Source: Oscillospiraceae bacterium (lineage in GTDB: Bacteria > Bacillota > Clostridia > Oscillospirales > Oscillospiraceae). Taken from it: a stretch of 43,559 nucleotides of DNA. Each line of letters opens with the position of its first letter. Position 1 is the first letter of the stretch. Location of the stretch: assembly GCA_017538965.1 (NCBI GenBank), contig JAFYHU010000016.1, forward strand, positions 1 to 43,559, in the 5' to 3' direction. Positions 8,181 through 18,783 of this stretch are shown piece after piece. The notes under the pieces were generated by a model, which had not been told where the DNA came from, searched no databases, and worked only from the letters and a program-made list of their open reading frames with translations. The position numbers and the translations under genes are program-made.

Positions 8181-9034
8181 GAGGCAATCTTCTCTGCGGT
8201 CATCTCCGTCAGGGCAGACGGAAGCAGCATGTGCGGATTGATTCCCGGGTTGATCCATCGGTCGGTTTCTTCTTCCGGCAGAATCAGCGGCATCCGGTCA
8301 TGAAGGAAGGAGACGGATTCTCCGGGCGGCCGCGTCAGAACCACAAAGTGCGGATAGCCTTCCTCCAGACGGTACAGCCCGCAGAGCCATGTCACACGTT
8401 TGTCTTTCGGCGCGATTGCGTATTTTGCACGCGGTCTGCCTTTTTCGTTTTCTGTCGGATCACGTCCCCATTCCATATACCAGGAAGCCGGGATGACGCA
8501 GCGATGCATCGCCCAGCTTTCCCGGAACGTTGCTTTTTCCGCGGCAGTTTCCGAGCGGGCGTTGATGATCGGCCGCGCAAGCCCCTCAACATGATAACCC
8601 CAGATCATGGGAAAAACCGCTTTCCTCCCAGTCCTGCCGGTCGCGATGACAGGGACAAGATCGCCCGGAGAAACCTCGCCTTTGATCTTCAGAGGTCTGG
8701 GGACGGTTCCGATATGATCCCGATAGAGTTTCGATCTTTGGGCTGCCTCGACAATCGGGCGCAGTTCCGGTGACTCTTCCATATAATAGCGGCAGCACAT
8801 TTCCGTCATCCCCTCCTGTTCTTCTTCCGCAGCTTCCGTCCCGAGAGCATATTCCTCCAGCTTGCTGTCGATCTCTTCCTCAAAGCCCTTCAGCGCCGCA
8901 AAGGGAGAGAAAATCTTTGCCCGCCGGTCCAGGTTCATTCTGGGATGCCGAAAGGCAAATTCCGCGTCGTTCGTATGCTTCGGCCGCTCCTGCCGGAAAG
9001 CGTTTCTGTATTTTTCCTCTGCTGTCTGTTCCAT
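8177..9034 (-). CDS. YolD-like / SRAP (YedK-HMCES family) fusion with internal SRAP start
   Basis: Residues about 29-60 match the YolD-like domain found beside Firmicutes Y-family polymerases (HPRMNLDRRAKIFSPFAAL, then KGFEEEI). From residue 79 the chain is a full SRAP domain (MCCRYYMEE), which covalently caps abasic sites in single-stranded DNA. Expected catalytic residues are present: the Cys after Met, Asn in PIINARSET, Glu in PASWYMEWG and His in LHDRMPLIL. In known SRAP proteins the Cys must be residue 2. Here an AGGAGGGG ribosome site lies inside the reading frame (8810-8817), 9-11 bases before the ATG at 8800, so free SRAP of 207 residues can be made. The upstream start (9034) has no close ribosome site and is 9 bases after the polymerase stop. 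The usual C-terminal half of YolD is missing. Last gene of the SOS cassette. Confidence 0.88.
   Translation of the reverse strand: MEQTAEEKYRNAFRQERPKHTNDAEFAFRHPRMNLDRRAKIFSPFAALKGFEEEIDSKLEEYALGTEAAEEEQEGMTEMCCRYYMEESPELRPIVEAAQRSKLYRDHIGTVPRPLKIKGEVSPGDLVPVIATGRTGRKAVFPMIWGYHVEGLARPIINARSETAAEKATFRESWAMHRCVIPASWYMEWGRDPTENEKGRPRAKYAIAPKDKRVTWLCGLYRLEEGYPHFVVLTRPPGESVSFLHDRMPLILPEEETDRWINPGINPHMLLPSALTEMTAEKIAS
8798..8817 (-). promoter_or_regulatory. Internal ribosome binding site and start codon for free SRAP
   Basis: AGGAGGGG at 8810-8817 precedes two in-frame ATGs at 8809 and 8800. The first is too close (about 2 bases), the second is well spaced and gives Met-Cys-Cys-Arg-Tyr, placing the catalytic Cys at residue 2. 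It encodes Gln-Glu-Gly in the longer product. Confidence 0.7.
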
Positions 9035-9045
9035 ATTTTTTCGTA

Positions 9046-10443
9046 TTATGCACGGTGTCCTCCGATCTGCCTGCTGCGTTCCCTCGCCGTCGCACCGTCA
9101 AGGTAACTCATCCCCTTGAGGACGGAGGATGCGCCGTATCGCTTTTTGACCTCCAGCAGCGCCTTTCGAAGACATTTTTCCTTTTCAAGCACCGTGTGAT
9201 CCGTAAACATATCCATCTGGAAAACGCTTTCATCCGTCCGGACATCCTCCGCGCAGATATTCAGTCTGCGGAACAGGAGTCTGTGGTCGGTTCCGGCATC
9301 AAAGGCGTCGGCAAGCGCTTTCCCGATGATGCTGAAGGCGTTTGTCCGGGAACGGAGCCTGACCGTACCGCCGCTGTGGCAGGGGTGAAGCCGTCCGTAA
9401 AAATCAAGCTTTACCGGTCCGGAATAGCTCGGGTTGACTTCCAGGCTTTTATAATCATAAGACACCCACCATGTCAGGGCCGGTGTCGTCAGGTTCCCGG
9501 TCAGGAGATCCAGGCAGAGGATATCCAGCATCTCCGTGAATACGACCTTTGCTTCCTCGTAGGGATAGGGCCGGGGAAGCACCTGCCCCGCGGAAAGACT
9601 GTTGGCCTCTGTTTTGAAGGCCTTGATATTCTCCATGTTCACCGGTTCGATTCCCCACGCGTGGTCGATGAGAATCTCTCCGTCTATCCCGAAGATGCGG
9701 TAGAAAAACTCCTCATCCCGGAGACTTCTTTCCGCAATGTCGCCCATGGTAAAGAGCTGCGCGTCCATGAGCCGGCGTGCCTTTCCCGGCCCGATCTGCC
9801 AGAAGTCCGTGAGCGGCGTATGGTCCCAGAGCAGCGCGCGGTAACTCTGTTCGTCCAGTTCCGCAATTCTGGCGCCGTTTTGATCGGGCTGCGCTTTTTT
9901 CGCCACAATGTCCATGGCGACCTTGGCAAGATACAGGTTCGTCCCGATCCCGACCGTCGCGGTGATCCCGGTCTCAAAAAACACCTTGCCGATCACGGCT
10001 TCGGCCATGGCGCGCGCGGCGCTGATCCCCTTTCGCTCCGCATCCTTCCGATAGCGCGGCAGATAGCGCGTGCAGTCGATAAACGCCTCGTCGATGCTGT
10101 AGATATGGACATCCTCCGGCGCGGCATAGCGGAGATAGATGCCGAAAATCGTTGCCGAGATTTTTTCGTATTCCGCCATCCGGGGACGCGCAATAATATA
10201 GTCTGTCCTGGTGTGATGCCGGGCATCATGACGCGCTATCGCCTGTTTCGCTTCGAACAGTCTCGGGCGGGAGGGAACGCCCATCGCTTTCAGCGCCGGC
10301 GAGACCGCAAGGCAGATGGTCTGATCGGAACGGGTTTCATCGGCAACCAGCAGGCGGGCTTCCAACGGGTCCAGCCCGCGGGCAACGCATTCCACGGAGG
10401 CATAGTAACTTTTGAGATCAATACACATGCATGTTCTGCCCAT
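9046..10443 (-). CDS. Y-family (UmuC/DinB-like) translesion DNA polymerase
   Basis: The 465-residue protein has the Y-family palm and fingers with catalytic acids Asp9 (CIDLKSYYASVEC) and Asp118-Glu119 (YSIDEAFID), a helix-hairpin-helix region (IGPGKARRLMDAQLFTMGD) and a C-terminal little-finger domain. Near residue 408 QMDMF fits the beta-clamp binding motif QxxLF. The sequence belongs to the Firmicutes UmuC/UvrX-like group rather than classical DinB, judged by its partners: an S24 repressor 18 bases upstream and YolD-SRAP 11 bases downstream. It would copy past damaged bases after repressor cleavage. ATG at 10443 has GGAGG 5 bases upstream. Confidence 0.93.
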   Translation of the reverse strand: MGRTCMCIDLKSYYASVECVARGLDPLEARLLVADETRSDQTICLAVSPALKAMGVPSRPRLFEAKQAIARHDARHHTRTDYIIARPRMAEYEKISATIFGIYLRYAAPEDVHIYSIDEAFIDCTRYLPRYRKDAERKGISAARAMAEAVIGKVFFETGITATVGIGTNLYLAKVAMDIVAKKAQPDQNGARIAELDEQSYRALLWDHTPLTDFWQIGPGKARRLMDAQLFTMGDIAERSLRDEEFFYRIFGIDGEILIDHAWGIEPVNMENIKAFKTEANSLSAGQVLPRPYPYEEAKVVFTEMLDILCLDLLTGNLTTPALTWWVSYDYKSLEVNPSYSGPVKLDFYGRLHPCHSGGTVRLRSRTNAFSIIGKALADAFDAGTDHRLLFRRLNICAEDVRTDESVFQMDMFTDHTVLEKEKCLRKALLEVKKRYGASSVLKGMSYLDGATARERSRQIGGHRA

Positions 10444-10461
10444 CAGTGCCTCCGCTTCCGT

Positions 10462-11322
10462 CTATCCCGCCGCGCCGTGAATCGTGAGAAAGGCCTCGAT
10501 GTCCTCCTCGCCCGCGATTTCCTCCGGGGAGGCAATGCCGAGCACCCTGCCGATCAGATAGACGGGCTCCTCATCGGCAAAGCGCAGCACCTCATAGTTC
10601 TGATTGAGGGAATGCAGGCCGTCTTCCCGGTATTCCTTGATGTAGGTCTCGTTCCCGACAATAAATGCGCCGATTTCTCCGAATCGGAGGGATGAACTTC
10701 CGGAGAGCTTCTGCACAAGGACAAGATCTCCCGAACGGAACTCCGGCTCCATGCTGTCCCCGTTGACGCTGAAGACATAGTCCGCCCGGTCTACCTCCGG
10801 AGAGGCATAGAGCCAGATCGGCTCGGCCTCCTGTTCAAATTCCGTCGGGTCGCCGAAGCCCGCGGCCAGGGAGCGCTCGAAATACAGAAGCTCCCGGATT
10901 CCCGGCCGATTCCCGGCCCGCTGGACCAGACCGAGCGTTTCAACGGTCTTGTCCACGGCATAGCGGTTGCCGGCATTCAGCGCCCGATAGCCCTCGATCA
11001 GTTTCTTTTCCCGCTCATCCATCCGGTCGACCGGCATTTTCTCGCCGTAGAGATCATACAGCGTGATCTCCAGCGCCCTGCAGATCGCCGGGAGGAGATT
11101 CACGTCGGGCCGCGACCGCCCCCGCTCCCAGTTGCTTGCCGCATTCGCCGTGACGCCGATCAGCCCCGCAAATACCTTCTGCTCCAGGCCCCGTTTTTCA
11201 CGGTAAAACCGGATTCGCTCACAGATAAGCGGGAGCGCGTTTTTTTCGATCGGCGCTCCGGTGGCGGCATTGACGACCTTTGCCTCTGCCGGCGCGGAAA
11301 GATCAATTTTACGACGCGCCAC
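10462..11322 (-). CDS. XRE/LexA-like SOS repressor with S24 self-cleaving domain
   Basis: Counted from the GTG at 11322, residues about 33-95 are an XRE-type helix-turn-helix (ICERIRFYREKRGL, QKVFAGLIGVTANAASNWERG). Residues about 150-270 are an S24/LexA peptidase with Ser190 in NGDSMEPEF, Lys229 in ETYIKEY and an Ala154-Gly155 pair in SLAAGFGD as the likely cleavage bond. Such proteins cleave themselves when RecA filaments form. GTG at 11322 is preferred: AGGAGG is 8 bases upstream, whereas the outer ATG at 11340 would contain its own ribosome site. It opens the operon repressor-polymerase-YolD/SRAP, so it probably represses the cassette and itself. Confidence 0.92.
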   Translation of the reverse strand: MARRKIDLSAPAEAKVVNAATGAPIEKNALPLICERIRFYREKRGLEQKVFAGLIGVTANAASNWERGRSRPDVNLLPAICRALEITLYDLYGEKMPVDRMDEREKKLIEGYRALNAGNRYAVDKTVETLGLVQRAGNRPGIRELLYFERSLAAGFGDPTEFEQEAEPIWLYASPEVDRADYVFSVNGDSMEPEFRSGDLVLVQKLSGSSSLRFGEIGAFIVGNETYIKEYREDGLHSLNQNYEVLRFADEEPVYLIGRVLGIASPEEIAGEEDIEAFLTIHGAAG

Positions 11323-11348
11323 AATCATCCCCTCCTTCATTCAGGCAA

Positions 11349-11377
11349 ATCATATCACATTAACTTGCGATTGTAAA
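11349..11377 (-). promoter_or_regulatory. Promoter of the SOS cassette
   Basis: TTTACA (11372-11377) and TATGAT (11349-11354) are separated by exactly 17 bases on the minus strand, about 27 bases before the GTG start. It is the only good promoter seen before the three genes. Confidence 0.8.
11360..11377. promoter_or_regulatory. Candidate operator of the S24 repressor
   Basis: TTAAC-8-GTAAA is a near-perfect inverted repeat (TTWAC/GTWAA) covering the -35 box and half the spacer of the cassette promoter. Its position suits autorepression. It does not match the Firmicutes LexA box GAAC-4-GTTC, in keeping with a cassette-specific repressor. Confidence 0.45.
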
Positions 11378-11427
11378 GATTAATTTTTGTTATTTATGTA
11401 TTTTTATGTGTTATCAGGCAGAAAGCA

Positions 11428-11463
11428 ACCCGATCGGAACCTTTCGCTTCGATTCCGACCGGG
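11428..11463 (-). terminator. Hairpin after the PAS/GGDEF/EAL gene
   Basis: Arms ACCCGATCGGAA (11428-11439) and TTCCGACCGGGT (11452-11463) pair with an internal mismatch. On the minus strand a short T-rich stretch (TGCTTTCTG) follows. It lies between the large signalling gene and the SOS promoter and probably separates them. Confidence 0.5.
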
Positions 11464-11492
11464 TAATCTGTTGATGGGTTTTTTCAGAAGGC

Positions 11493-14400
11493 TTACTCTT
11501 CCCGGCAGAGCTGATCAGCGTGGGCAAAAACCGAGGCAACAGAGGATTTGCCGTCGTATTTTGCCATGCCGCAGGCGATCACCACGCCGCCGGACTCGCG
11601 GTTTCTGCGGCTGATCTCTTCCATCTCCGCCTTGAGTTCTTCCGCATGTTCATAGTCATGGCCCTGGGCGACGGCGGCAAACTGATCGCCGGCGACACGG
11701 AAGACCGGGCTGTGCTTGAAGACATCGCAGATGACGGCGCAGGCATCCCGGATCAACTGATCCCCTGCCTCGCGTCCGCGTGTCTCGTTGACCTCCGCGA
11801 GGCCTTCCACGCGGCAGAGCGCAATCGCATAATGGACGTCCTGCCCGCCCTCGATCTGCCGGGCGAGGTTTTCGGACATGCTTTCGTAGGCGTTTTTGTT
11901 CTTGACGCCCGTGAGGGTGTCGAGATTGGCCTTGCTGCGGGCGGCGGCGAGCTTGCGCTCATATTCCTGCTCGCGCCGGACCTGGGCGTCGACGTCGGTA
12001 ACGCCGATGATCAGCTGCGGCCCGTCCTGCTCTTCGACCAGCGTCGCCTTGAGCCCGGTGTAGTGCGGTTCGCCGTTGATGTTCATCCGGTACTGCATCG
12101 TGAAGAGACCGTTCTTCCGGATCTCGTCCATGATCCTTTCCTGCGTAAGCATCGTCTGGAACTTCTCGAGATCCTCCGGCCAGACAAGGCGGGCGCTCTG
12201 AATCCGGGATACGGAATAGAAGTCATCGCCTTCCTTCGGGATCTGGAGACCGGAATACCCGGCGGTCGCGCCGTACTCCACGAAGTGGCCGGTGACGGGA
12301 TTGACCGTGTAGATGCAGACATAATCGCGGGAGAGGGCATTGATGCGCGAATAGGTGATCTGCTCGGCCTTCAGGCGGTCCATTTCTTCCTTCTGCCGCA
12401 TCTGGGCGTCCACGTTGCTGACACCGATGATGATATGGCCCTTGTCCATCTGCATGCGCACGGCTTTCATGCTGACATAAATCGGGTTTTCGCCTATGAG
12501 CAGGCGGTAGTTCAGCGTGAAGGTCCCGTGCTCGTCCAGCGTGCGGAGGATGTTCTCCTTGGTGAAGGATTCGATGAAATAATCCCTGTCTTCCTTGTAG
12601 ATGAACAGCTGGGCGTCTTTGGCGCTGGCATGGAAGAAGTCTGTGCCGCGGCGCTCGACGGAAAGGTTCTCATGGCCCGAATCCGAAGTGTACTCGATAA
12701 AGTCTTCGGTTTCGATGTCGACATAGTAGAGATTCATATAGTCCGACGAGAGTGCGCGGGAGATGCTCTCAAAGCTGGCGCCGGCGCCTTCCTCTGCTTC
12801 TACGACGGCCAGGACGGCCACAGCGATGGCCGCGTTTCCCGAAACGGGGTTCACGGCGATGCGGCGGATGAAGGTATGGATGGTCGTTTTTTCGTCGACC
12901 TGCTCATCGATGAGCGCCCGGTTGCCGTCGTGGCTGCAGCGGATGATCGCGTTCATAAAGGAAGTTCCTTCCCCTTTGGGCATGTCGTTGGCATCGACGA
13001 CGACCTCCGTCTCGATCGCAGCGCCGAAGAGACGCTTCATGAAGTTGCGATAGGAACGGTTGCAGCGGATATACCACGCTTTGGAGCCGTTGACTTCCAT
13101 GACTGCCATGGGGATGGTGTCAAAATACCGCCGCAGCGACTCATCCTCCTCGCTGGCCAGCATGCTCATGTCGTACAGATTGATCTTCCCGATGGCGGTA
13201 TAGTAGTCCGCCTCCGCGGGGTTTTCAAAGTCCAGCTCCATGCCCGCTTTGTACTGGGCCAGCAGATCATCGAAGGACTTCGGTCTTCCGTAATAGAAGC
13301 CCTGAATCTTGGTGACGCCGATCTCGCGGAGAAAGTCCAGCTGCTCCTGCGTCTCCACGCCCTCGCAGACGGTCTCGATCCCCAGGCCGGCGGCCATCCT
13401 GCTCAGCTCGGTCAGGATGATTTTCGCGTCGTAGTTCTCGAAATGCTCCATAAAGCGCATGTCGATCTTGATCTGGTCAAAGCGGATCTGCTGCAGAACG
13501 TCCAGCGACGAGTACCCGCTGCCGAAGTCGTCCATCCAGACCTGGAAGCCCAGTTCCTGAAAACGCCGGACCTGTTCCCGCATGAATTCAAAATCGCTGC
13601 CGACGGTGCTCTCGGTGATCTCGATCGTCAGCATCGAGCGTGCAATCCCCGCAGCGTCGACCCGCTTGCGAATCTCTTCCACGATATCGCAGCTGTCGAA
13701 GTCCGTGCGGGAGAGGTTGATCGACTGCGGCACGGTAAAGATTCCGACTTCCGCCTGCTTCTTCAGTTTTTCCAGCACGCGCTCGACCACGTAGAGGTCC
13801 AGCTTGTAGATCAGCCTCGCTTCTTCCAGCGTAGGGATAAAGTCCGCCGGCGAGAGGAAGCCCCTCAGCGGGTCGATCCAGCGGGACAGCGCCTCTTCGT
13901 CGCAGGCCATGCCGTCAGACGCGCGGACGATTGCCTGATAGAAGACCGTGATCCATCGCTCGGTGATCGCGCGGTCCAGATTGTCGATGATATACTGTTT
14001 CTTTTCGGCCTCTGCCAGCATTTTCTCGTCAAAATACTGGAAGCAGGACACCCGGGTGCTGCGGTTCAGGTCACAGGCCATCTTCGCGCGGTCGCAGGCC
14101 GTCCCGATTTCCACGCCGTCCCCGGTAACCGGGTAAATGCCTGCCCGCACCGGCAGGGTATTTCCGCCGTTGAGCAGGATGCTCTCTTCAAAGATCTTTA
14201 TCAGCCGCCGATCAATTCCCTCGGTATCCGCCAGAACGGCAAAATGATCCTGTCCGAAGCGGGCGCAGTTCTCATTGCCGAATTCTTCGGCCAGAATGTT
14301 GCCGAAGGCCTGAATCAGCTTGTCTCCTTCCGCAAAGCCCCACTTGTTGTTGAAGGCCTTCATGCCGCAGAAATCCACAAAGAGAATGGCAGGCTGCCTG

Positions 14401-14954
14401 CCGCTCATTATCAGATTTTTGATCCCGGTCTCTGCGAGTTCGAAGAAATACGTCATATTGGGAAGCCCGGTCAGCGTGTCGTAGTGAATCTTCCGGCTTG
14501 CGCTGTCTTCCCGCAGCATTGTATTGTAGGTATTGGTCAGGTTGCTGTTCTCCGTCTTCTTTTCGCTGTATTCACCCTCGTCGAAATACCATACATAAGC
14601 AAGTCTTACCCCCGTCTCGGTAAAGACGTGGCGGCCTCTGGCGTGAACAACGATGATCTTGTCGCTGTTCTCCGATTTGGAGCGATAGACGACGTCATAC
14701 TCGCCTCCCTCGGTGGCAAAACGGAAAGCGGCATCGGCAATGCGGGCTTTGTCGTCCGGATGGGTGGAACGGTACATGTCGTTGTCCATCGCATAATAGG
14801 CCTCTTGTCTGTCCTCAAAGCCGAACAGATCACAGAAGCCTCTGGACAGAATAAGCGTCACAACCCGCCTGTCCAGGAACTGATAGACCGCAAAAGGAAT
14901 CGGAGAATTCTCCAGACTGCTTCTGACGGCCGGTTCAAACTGATACTTTTCCAT
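11493..14954 (-). CDS. Cyclic-di-GMP signalling protein: PAS, degenerate GGDEF, EAL, PAS-like repeats, degenerate GGDEF
   Basis: A 1153-residue cytoplasmic protein. Order: PAS (about 10-130), GGDEF-type domain (about 155-315) in which the active motif reads GQDHF, EAL phosphodiesterase (about 325-590), PAS-like repeats (about 610-980), and a last GGDEF-type domain (about 1000-1145) reading AGDQF. The EAL domain looks active: EEALSRW, Asn in SINLSR, EITES, DDFGSGYS, Lys in QIKIDM, CEGVET and a QGFYYGRP segment. Both GGDEF sites are degraded, so the likely net activity is c-di-GMP hydrolysis with nucleotide-binding or sensory GGDEF remnants. ATG at 14954 is chosen because AAGGAG lies 8 bases upstream. 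No membrane segment is seen. The gene stands alone between terminators. Confidence 0.9.
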   Translation of the reverse strand: MEKYQFEPAVRSSLENSPIPFAVYQFLDRRVVTLILSRGFCDLFGFEDRQEAYYAMDNDMYRSTHPDDKARIADAAFRFATEGGEYDVVYRSKSENSDKIIVVHARGRHVFTETGVRLAYVWYFDEGEYSEKKTENSNLTNTYNTMLREDSASRKIHYDTLTGLPNMTYFFELAETGIKNLIMSGRQPAILFVDFCGMKAFNNKWGFAEGDKLIQAFGNILAEEFGNENCARFGQDHFAVLADTEGIDRRLIKIFEESILLNGGNTLPVRAGIYPVTGDGVEIGTACDRAKMACDLNRSTRVSCFQYFDEKMLAEAEKKQYIIDNLDRAITERWITVFYQAIVRASDGMACDEEALSRWIDPLRGFLSPADFIPTLEEARLIYKLDLYVVERVLEKLKKQAEVGIFTVPQSINLSRTDFDSCDIVEEIRKRVDAAGIARSMLTIEITESTVGSDFEFMREQVRRFQELGFQVWMDDFGSGYSSLDVLQQIRFDQIKIDMRFMEHFENYDAKIILTELSRMAAGLGIETVCEGVETQEQLDFLREIGVTKIQGFYYGRPKSFDDLLAQYKAGMELDFENPAEADYYTAIGKINLYDMSMLASEEDESLRRYFDTIPMAVMEVNGSKAWYIRCNRSYRNFMKRLFGAAIETEVVVDANDMPKGEGTSFMNAIIRCSHDGNRALIDEQVDEKTTIHTFIRRIAVNPVSGNAAIAVAVLAVVEAEEGAGASFESISRALSSDYMNLYYVDIETEDFIEYTSDSGHENLSVERRGTDFFHASAKDAQLFIYKEDRDYFIESFTKENILRTLDEHGTFTLNYRLLIGENPIYVSMKAVRMQMDKGHIIIGVSNVDAQMRQKEEMDRLKAEQITYSRINALSRDYVCIYTVNPVTGHFVEYGATAGYSGLQIPKEGDDFYSVSRIQSARLVWPEDLEKFQTMLTQERIMDEIRKNGLFTMQYRMNINGEPHYTGLKATLVEEQDGPQLIIGVTDVDAQVRREQEYERKLAAARSKANLDTLTGVKNKNAYESMSENLARQIEGGQDVHYAIALCRVEGLAEVNETRGREAGDQLIRDACAVICDVFKHSPVFRVAGDQFAAVAQGHDYEHAEELKAEMEEISRRNRESGGVVIACGMAKYDGKSSVASVFAHADQLCREE

Positions 14955-15063
14955 ATGTGGCACTCCTTCTCAACGGGATGATGTCACAGTCCGACAGCTT
15001 CCTGCCACCTGCCTGCTGATGCCAATACACAGTCAGTTTACCATACCCCGTGCTGAAACACAA

Positions 15064-15100
15064 CAAAAAATACAGACGGTCCGTGGAAAACCGTCTGTAT
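15064..15100 (-). terminator. Terminator of the housekeeping operon after ftsH
   Basis: ATACAGACGG (minus strand) pairs perfectly with CCGTCTGTAT around an 11-base loop and is followed by six T residues. It starts about 7 bases after the ftsH stop. Confidence 0.88.
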
Positions 15101-15106
15101 GGCACA

Positions 15107-17176
<2,070 letters not shown>

Positions 17177-17209
17177 ATACGTTCACATCCGTTCTAAAAG
17201 GGAGATTGC

Positions 17210-17743
17210 TCAGGAGTAGATTTCCGGCTTTAAAATGCCGATATACGGGAGGTTCCTGTACCGTTCGTTATAGTCCAGCCCGTAGCCCACCACGAAGGCA
17301 TCCGGCACCTTGAAGCAGGAATAATCCGGCTGAATGTCCGCCTTTCTTCTGGCCGGCTTGTCCAGAAGCGTCGCGATATGGATCGAGGCCGGCTGGCGGA
17401 CCGTCAGGTACTGTTTCAGATAGTTCAGCGTCACGCCGGAGTCAAGAATATCCTCCACGAGGATCAGATGCCGGCCGGCGATGTCCTCGCTCAGGTCCTT
17501 GTTGATCTTTACGGCGCCGGTCGAACTCGTTCCGCTGTAGGAAGAAACGGCCATAAAGTCCATGGAGCAGGGAATGTCCACGTTGCGCATAAGGTCTGCC
17601 ATGAAAATGAAGCAGCCTTTCAGAACGCCGATAAAGATCGGGTTTTTCCCGTGAAAATCCTGCGAAATCTGTTTTCCGATCTCCGTAACCTTTGCCCGGA
17701 TCTCTTCCTCCGAGAGGAGCACGCGCTCAATATCTTTCGTCAT
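17210..17743 (-). CDS. hpt: Hypoxanthine phosphoribosyltransferase
   Basis: The 177-residue enzyme salvages hypoxanthine or guanine with PRPP to IMP or GMP. It shows the PRPP motif LILVEDILDSGVTL, a flexible-loop segment (DFMAVSSYSGTSSTG) and the C-terminal DAFVVGYGLDYNERYRNLPYIG. ATG at 17743 is preferred over the in-frame start at 17845 since it has AAAGGA upstream and gives the normal family length. It sits between tilS and ftsH, the order usual in Firmicutes. The 113-base gap to tilS holds GC-rich palindromic sequence (17760-17790) but nothing I can name. Confidence 0.96.
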   Translation of the reverse strand: MTKDIERVLLSEEEIRAKVTEIGKQISQDFHGKNPIFIGVLKGCFIFMADLMRNVDIPCSMDFMAVSSYSGTSSTGAVKINKDLSEDIAGRHLILVEDILDSGVTLNYLKQYLTVRQPASIHIATLLDKPARRKADIQPDYSCFKVPDAFVVGYGLDYNERYRNLPYIGILKPEIYS

Positions 17744-17856
17744 GGTTTTCCTTTCCGTCCGCCGCGGCCCCTGCAGGGCCCGCGGGCACGTAGATGGTAT
17801 CTTACCACAGAAGTACGAAGTTTTGAAGATGCAAGTTTTGAACAAGCCGTTAATTT

Positions 17857-18783
17857 CTATTTTTCAAAAATGAGTTCGCCCTTCTGCCGCCGGACCTTCT
17901 GGCCCGGCAGTTCCAGCACGCCGCGTTCGGTCCCCCCTGCAAATGCGAGCAGCGCCCGGGTGCGCTCCATGCTGACGCCGGTTCCGCACAGAAGGCGCAG
18001 GACCCGGCTCGCCACAACCGGCTCAAGCCTGGCCAGCTCCGCCGCGGGAAGCCGGTTTCCGTTCCGGTGCTCCCTCAGAAAGTCCTCCGCCATTCCGCTG
18101 AGGAAATCCTCATCCGCACGCAGCAGCGAGGCGGTTCGGCCGAATGCCGCCAGCACGGAGGGGTTCATCTCTTCCAGCATCGGGATCATCTGATGGCGGA
18201 TGCGGTTTCTCAGGTTCCCGTCTTCCTGATTGCTGCTGTCCTCGATGTGCGGAATGCCGTTTTCCTGAAGCCAGGCTTCGATCTCCGTCCGGTCTGTCTG
18301 CAGCAGCGGCCGGATCAGCCTCCCCCGAACGGGCGGGATGCCCGCCAGACCGCGCGTGCCGGCGCCCCGGCACAGATTCATCAGCATGGTCTCGGCGTTG
18401 TCGTTCCGGTTGTGCGCTGTCGCAATCCGGTCGCAGCCGAGCCGGTCCGCCGTCTCGTCGAGAAAGCGGTAGCGCAGAATTCTCGCCGCTTCTTCCAGAC
18501 CGATTTTCTGCCGGGCGGCAAAGGCAGGGACATCCCCTTTCCCGAGGGTGAAGGGAATTTCCAGCTTTCGGCACTGCTCTTCGGCAAACCCGGCATCCCG
18601 AAGAGACTCGTCTCCGCGGATGCCGTGTTCAAAATGGGCTGCATACAGCGCAAACCGACGCTCCTGCCGCAGCTGCCGCAGCCAGTGCAGCAGGCACATG
18701 CTGTCGGCGCCGCCCGAAACGGCACAGAGCACCCGGCTTCCCTCCGGAAGCATCCCGTATTGATCAATCAGATCAGTTTTCAT
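17857..18783 (-). CDS. tilS: tRNA(Ile)-lysidine synthase
   Basis: 308 residues with the N-type ATP pyrophosphatase motif VSGGADSMCLLH near the start, then the HFEHGIRGDES and THHNDNAET-type segments (here AHNRNDNAETMLMNL). TilS converts cytidine 34 of tRNA-Ile(CAU) to lysidine so that it reads AUA. The C-terminal TilS substrate domain is short (VLELPGQKVRRQKGELIFEK). Three consecutive ATGs (18789, 18786, 18783) are possible; 18783 has a GGCGG 7 bases upstream and overlaps the dnaB stop by 11 bases, which points to coupling with dnaB. Confidence 0.94.
   Translation of the reverse strand: MKTDLIDQYGMLPEGSRVLCAVSGGADSMCLLHWLRQLRQERRFALYAAHFEHGIRGDESLRDAGFAEEQCRKLEIPFTLGKGDVPAFAARQKIGLEEAARILRYRFLDETADRLGCDRIATAHNRNDNAETMLMNLCRGAGTRGLAGIPPVRGRLIRPLLQTDRTEIEAWLQENGIPHIEDSSNQEDGNLRNRIRHQMIPMLEEMNPSVLAAFGRTASLLRADEDFLSGMAEDFLREHRNGNRLPAAELARLEPVVASRVLRLLCGTGVSMERTRALLAFAGGTERGVLELPGQKVRRQKGELIFEK

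Noticed and set aside
11520-14981. Very long plus-strand open frame opposite the PAS/GGDEF/EAL gene
   Set aside because: It mirrors the real gene, has no recognisable domain or ribosome site, and arises from GC-rich codon use leaving few stops on the other strand. The same holds for the long plus-strand frames at 8770-10695, 15341-17197, 20774-22669, 22714-24432, 28244-29899 and 31218-33542.
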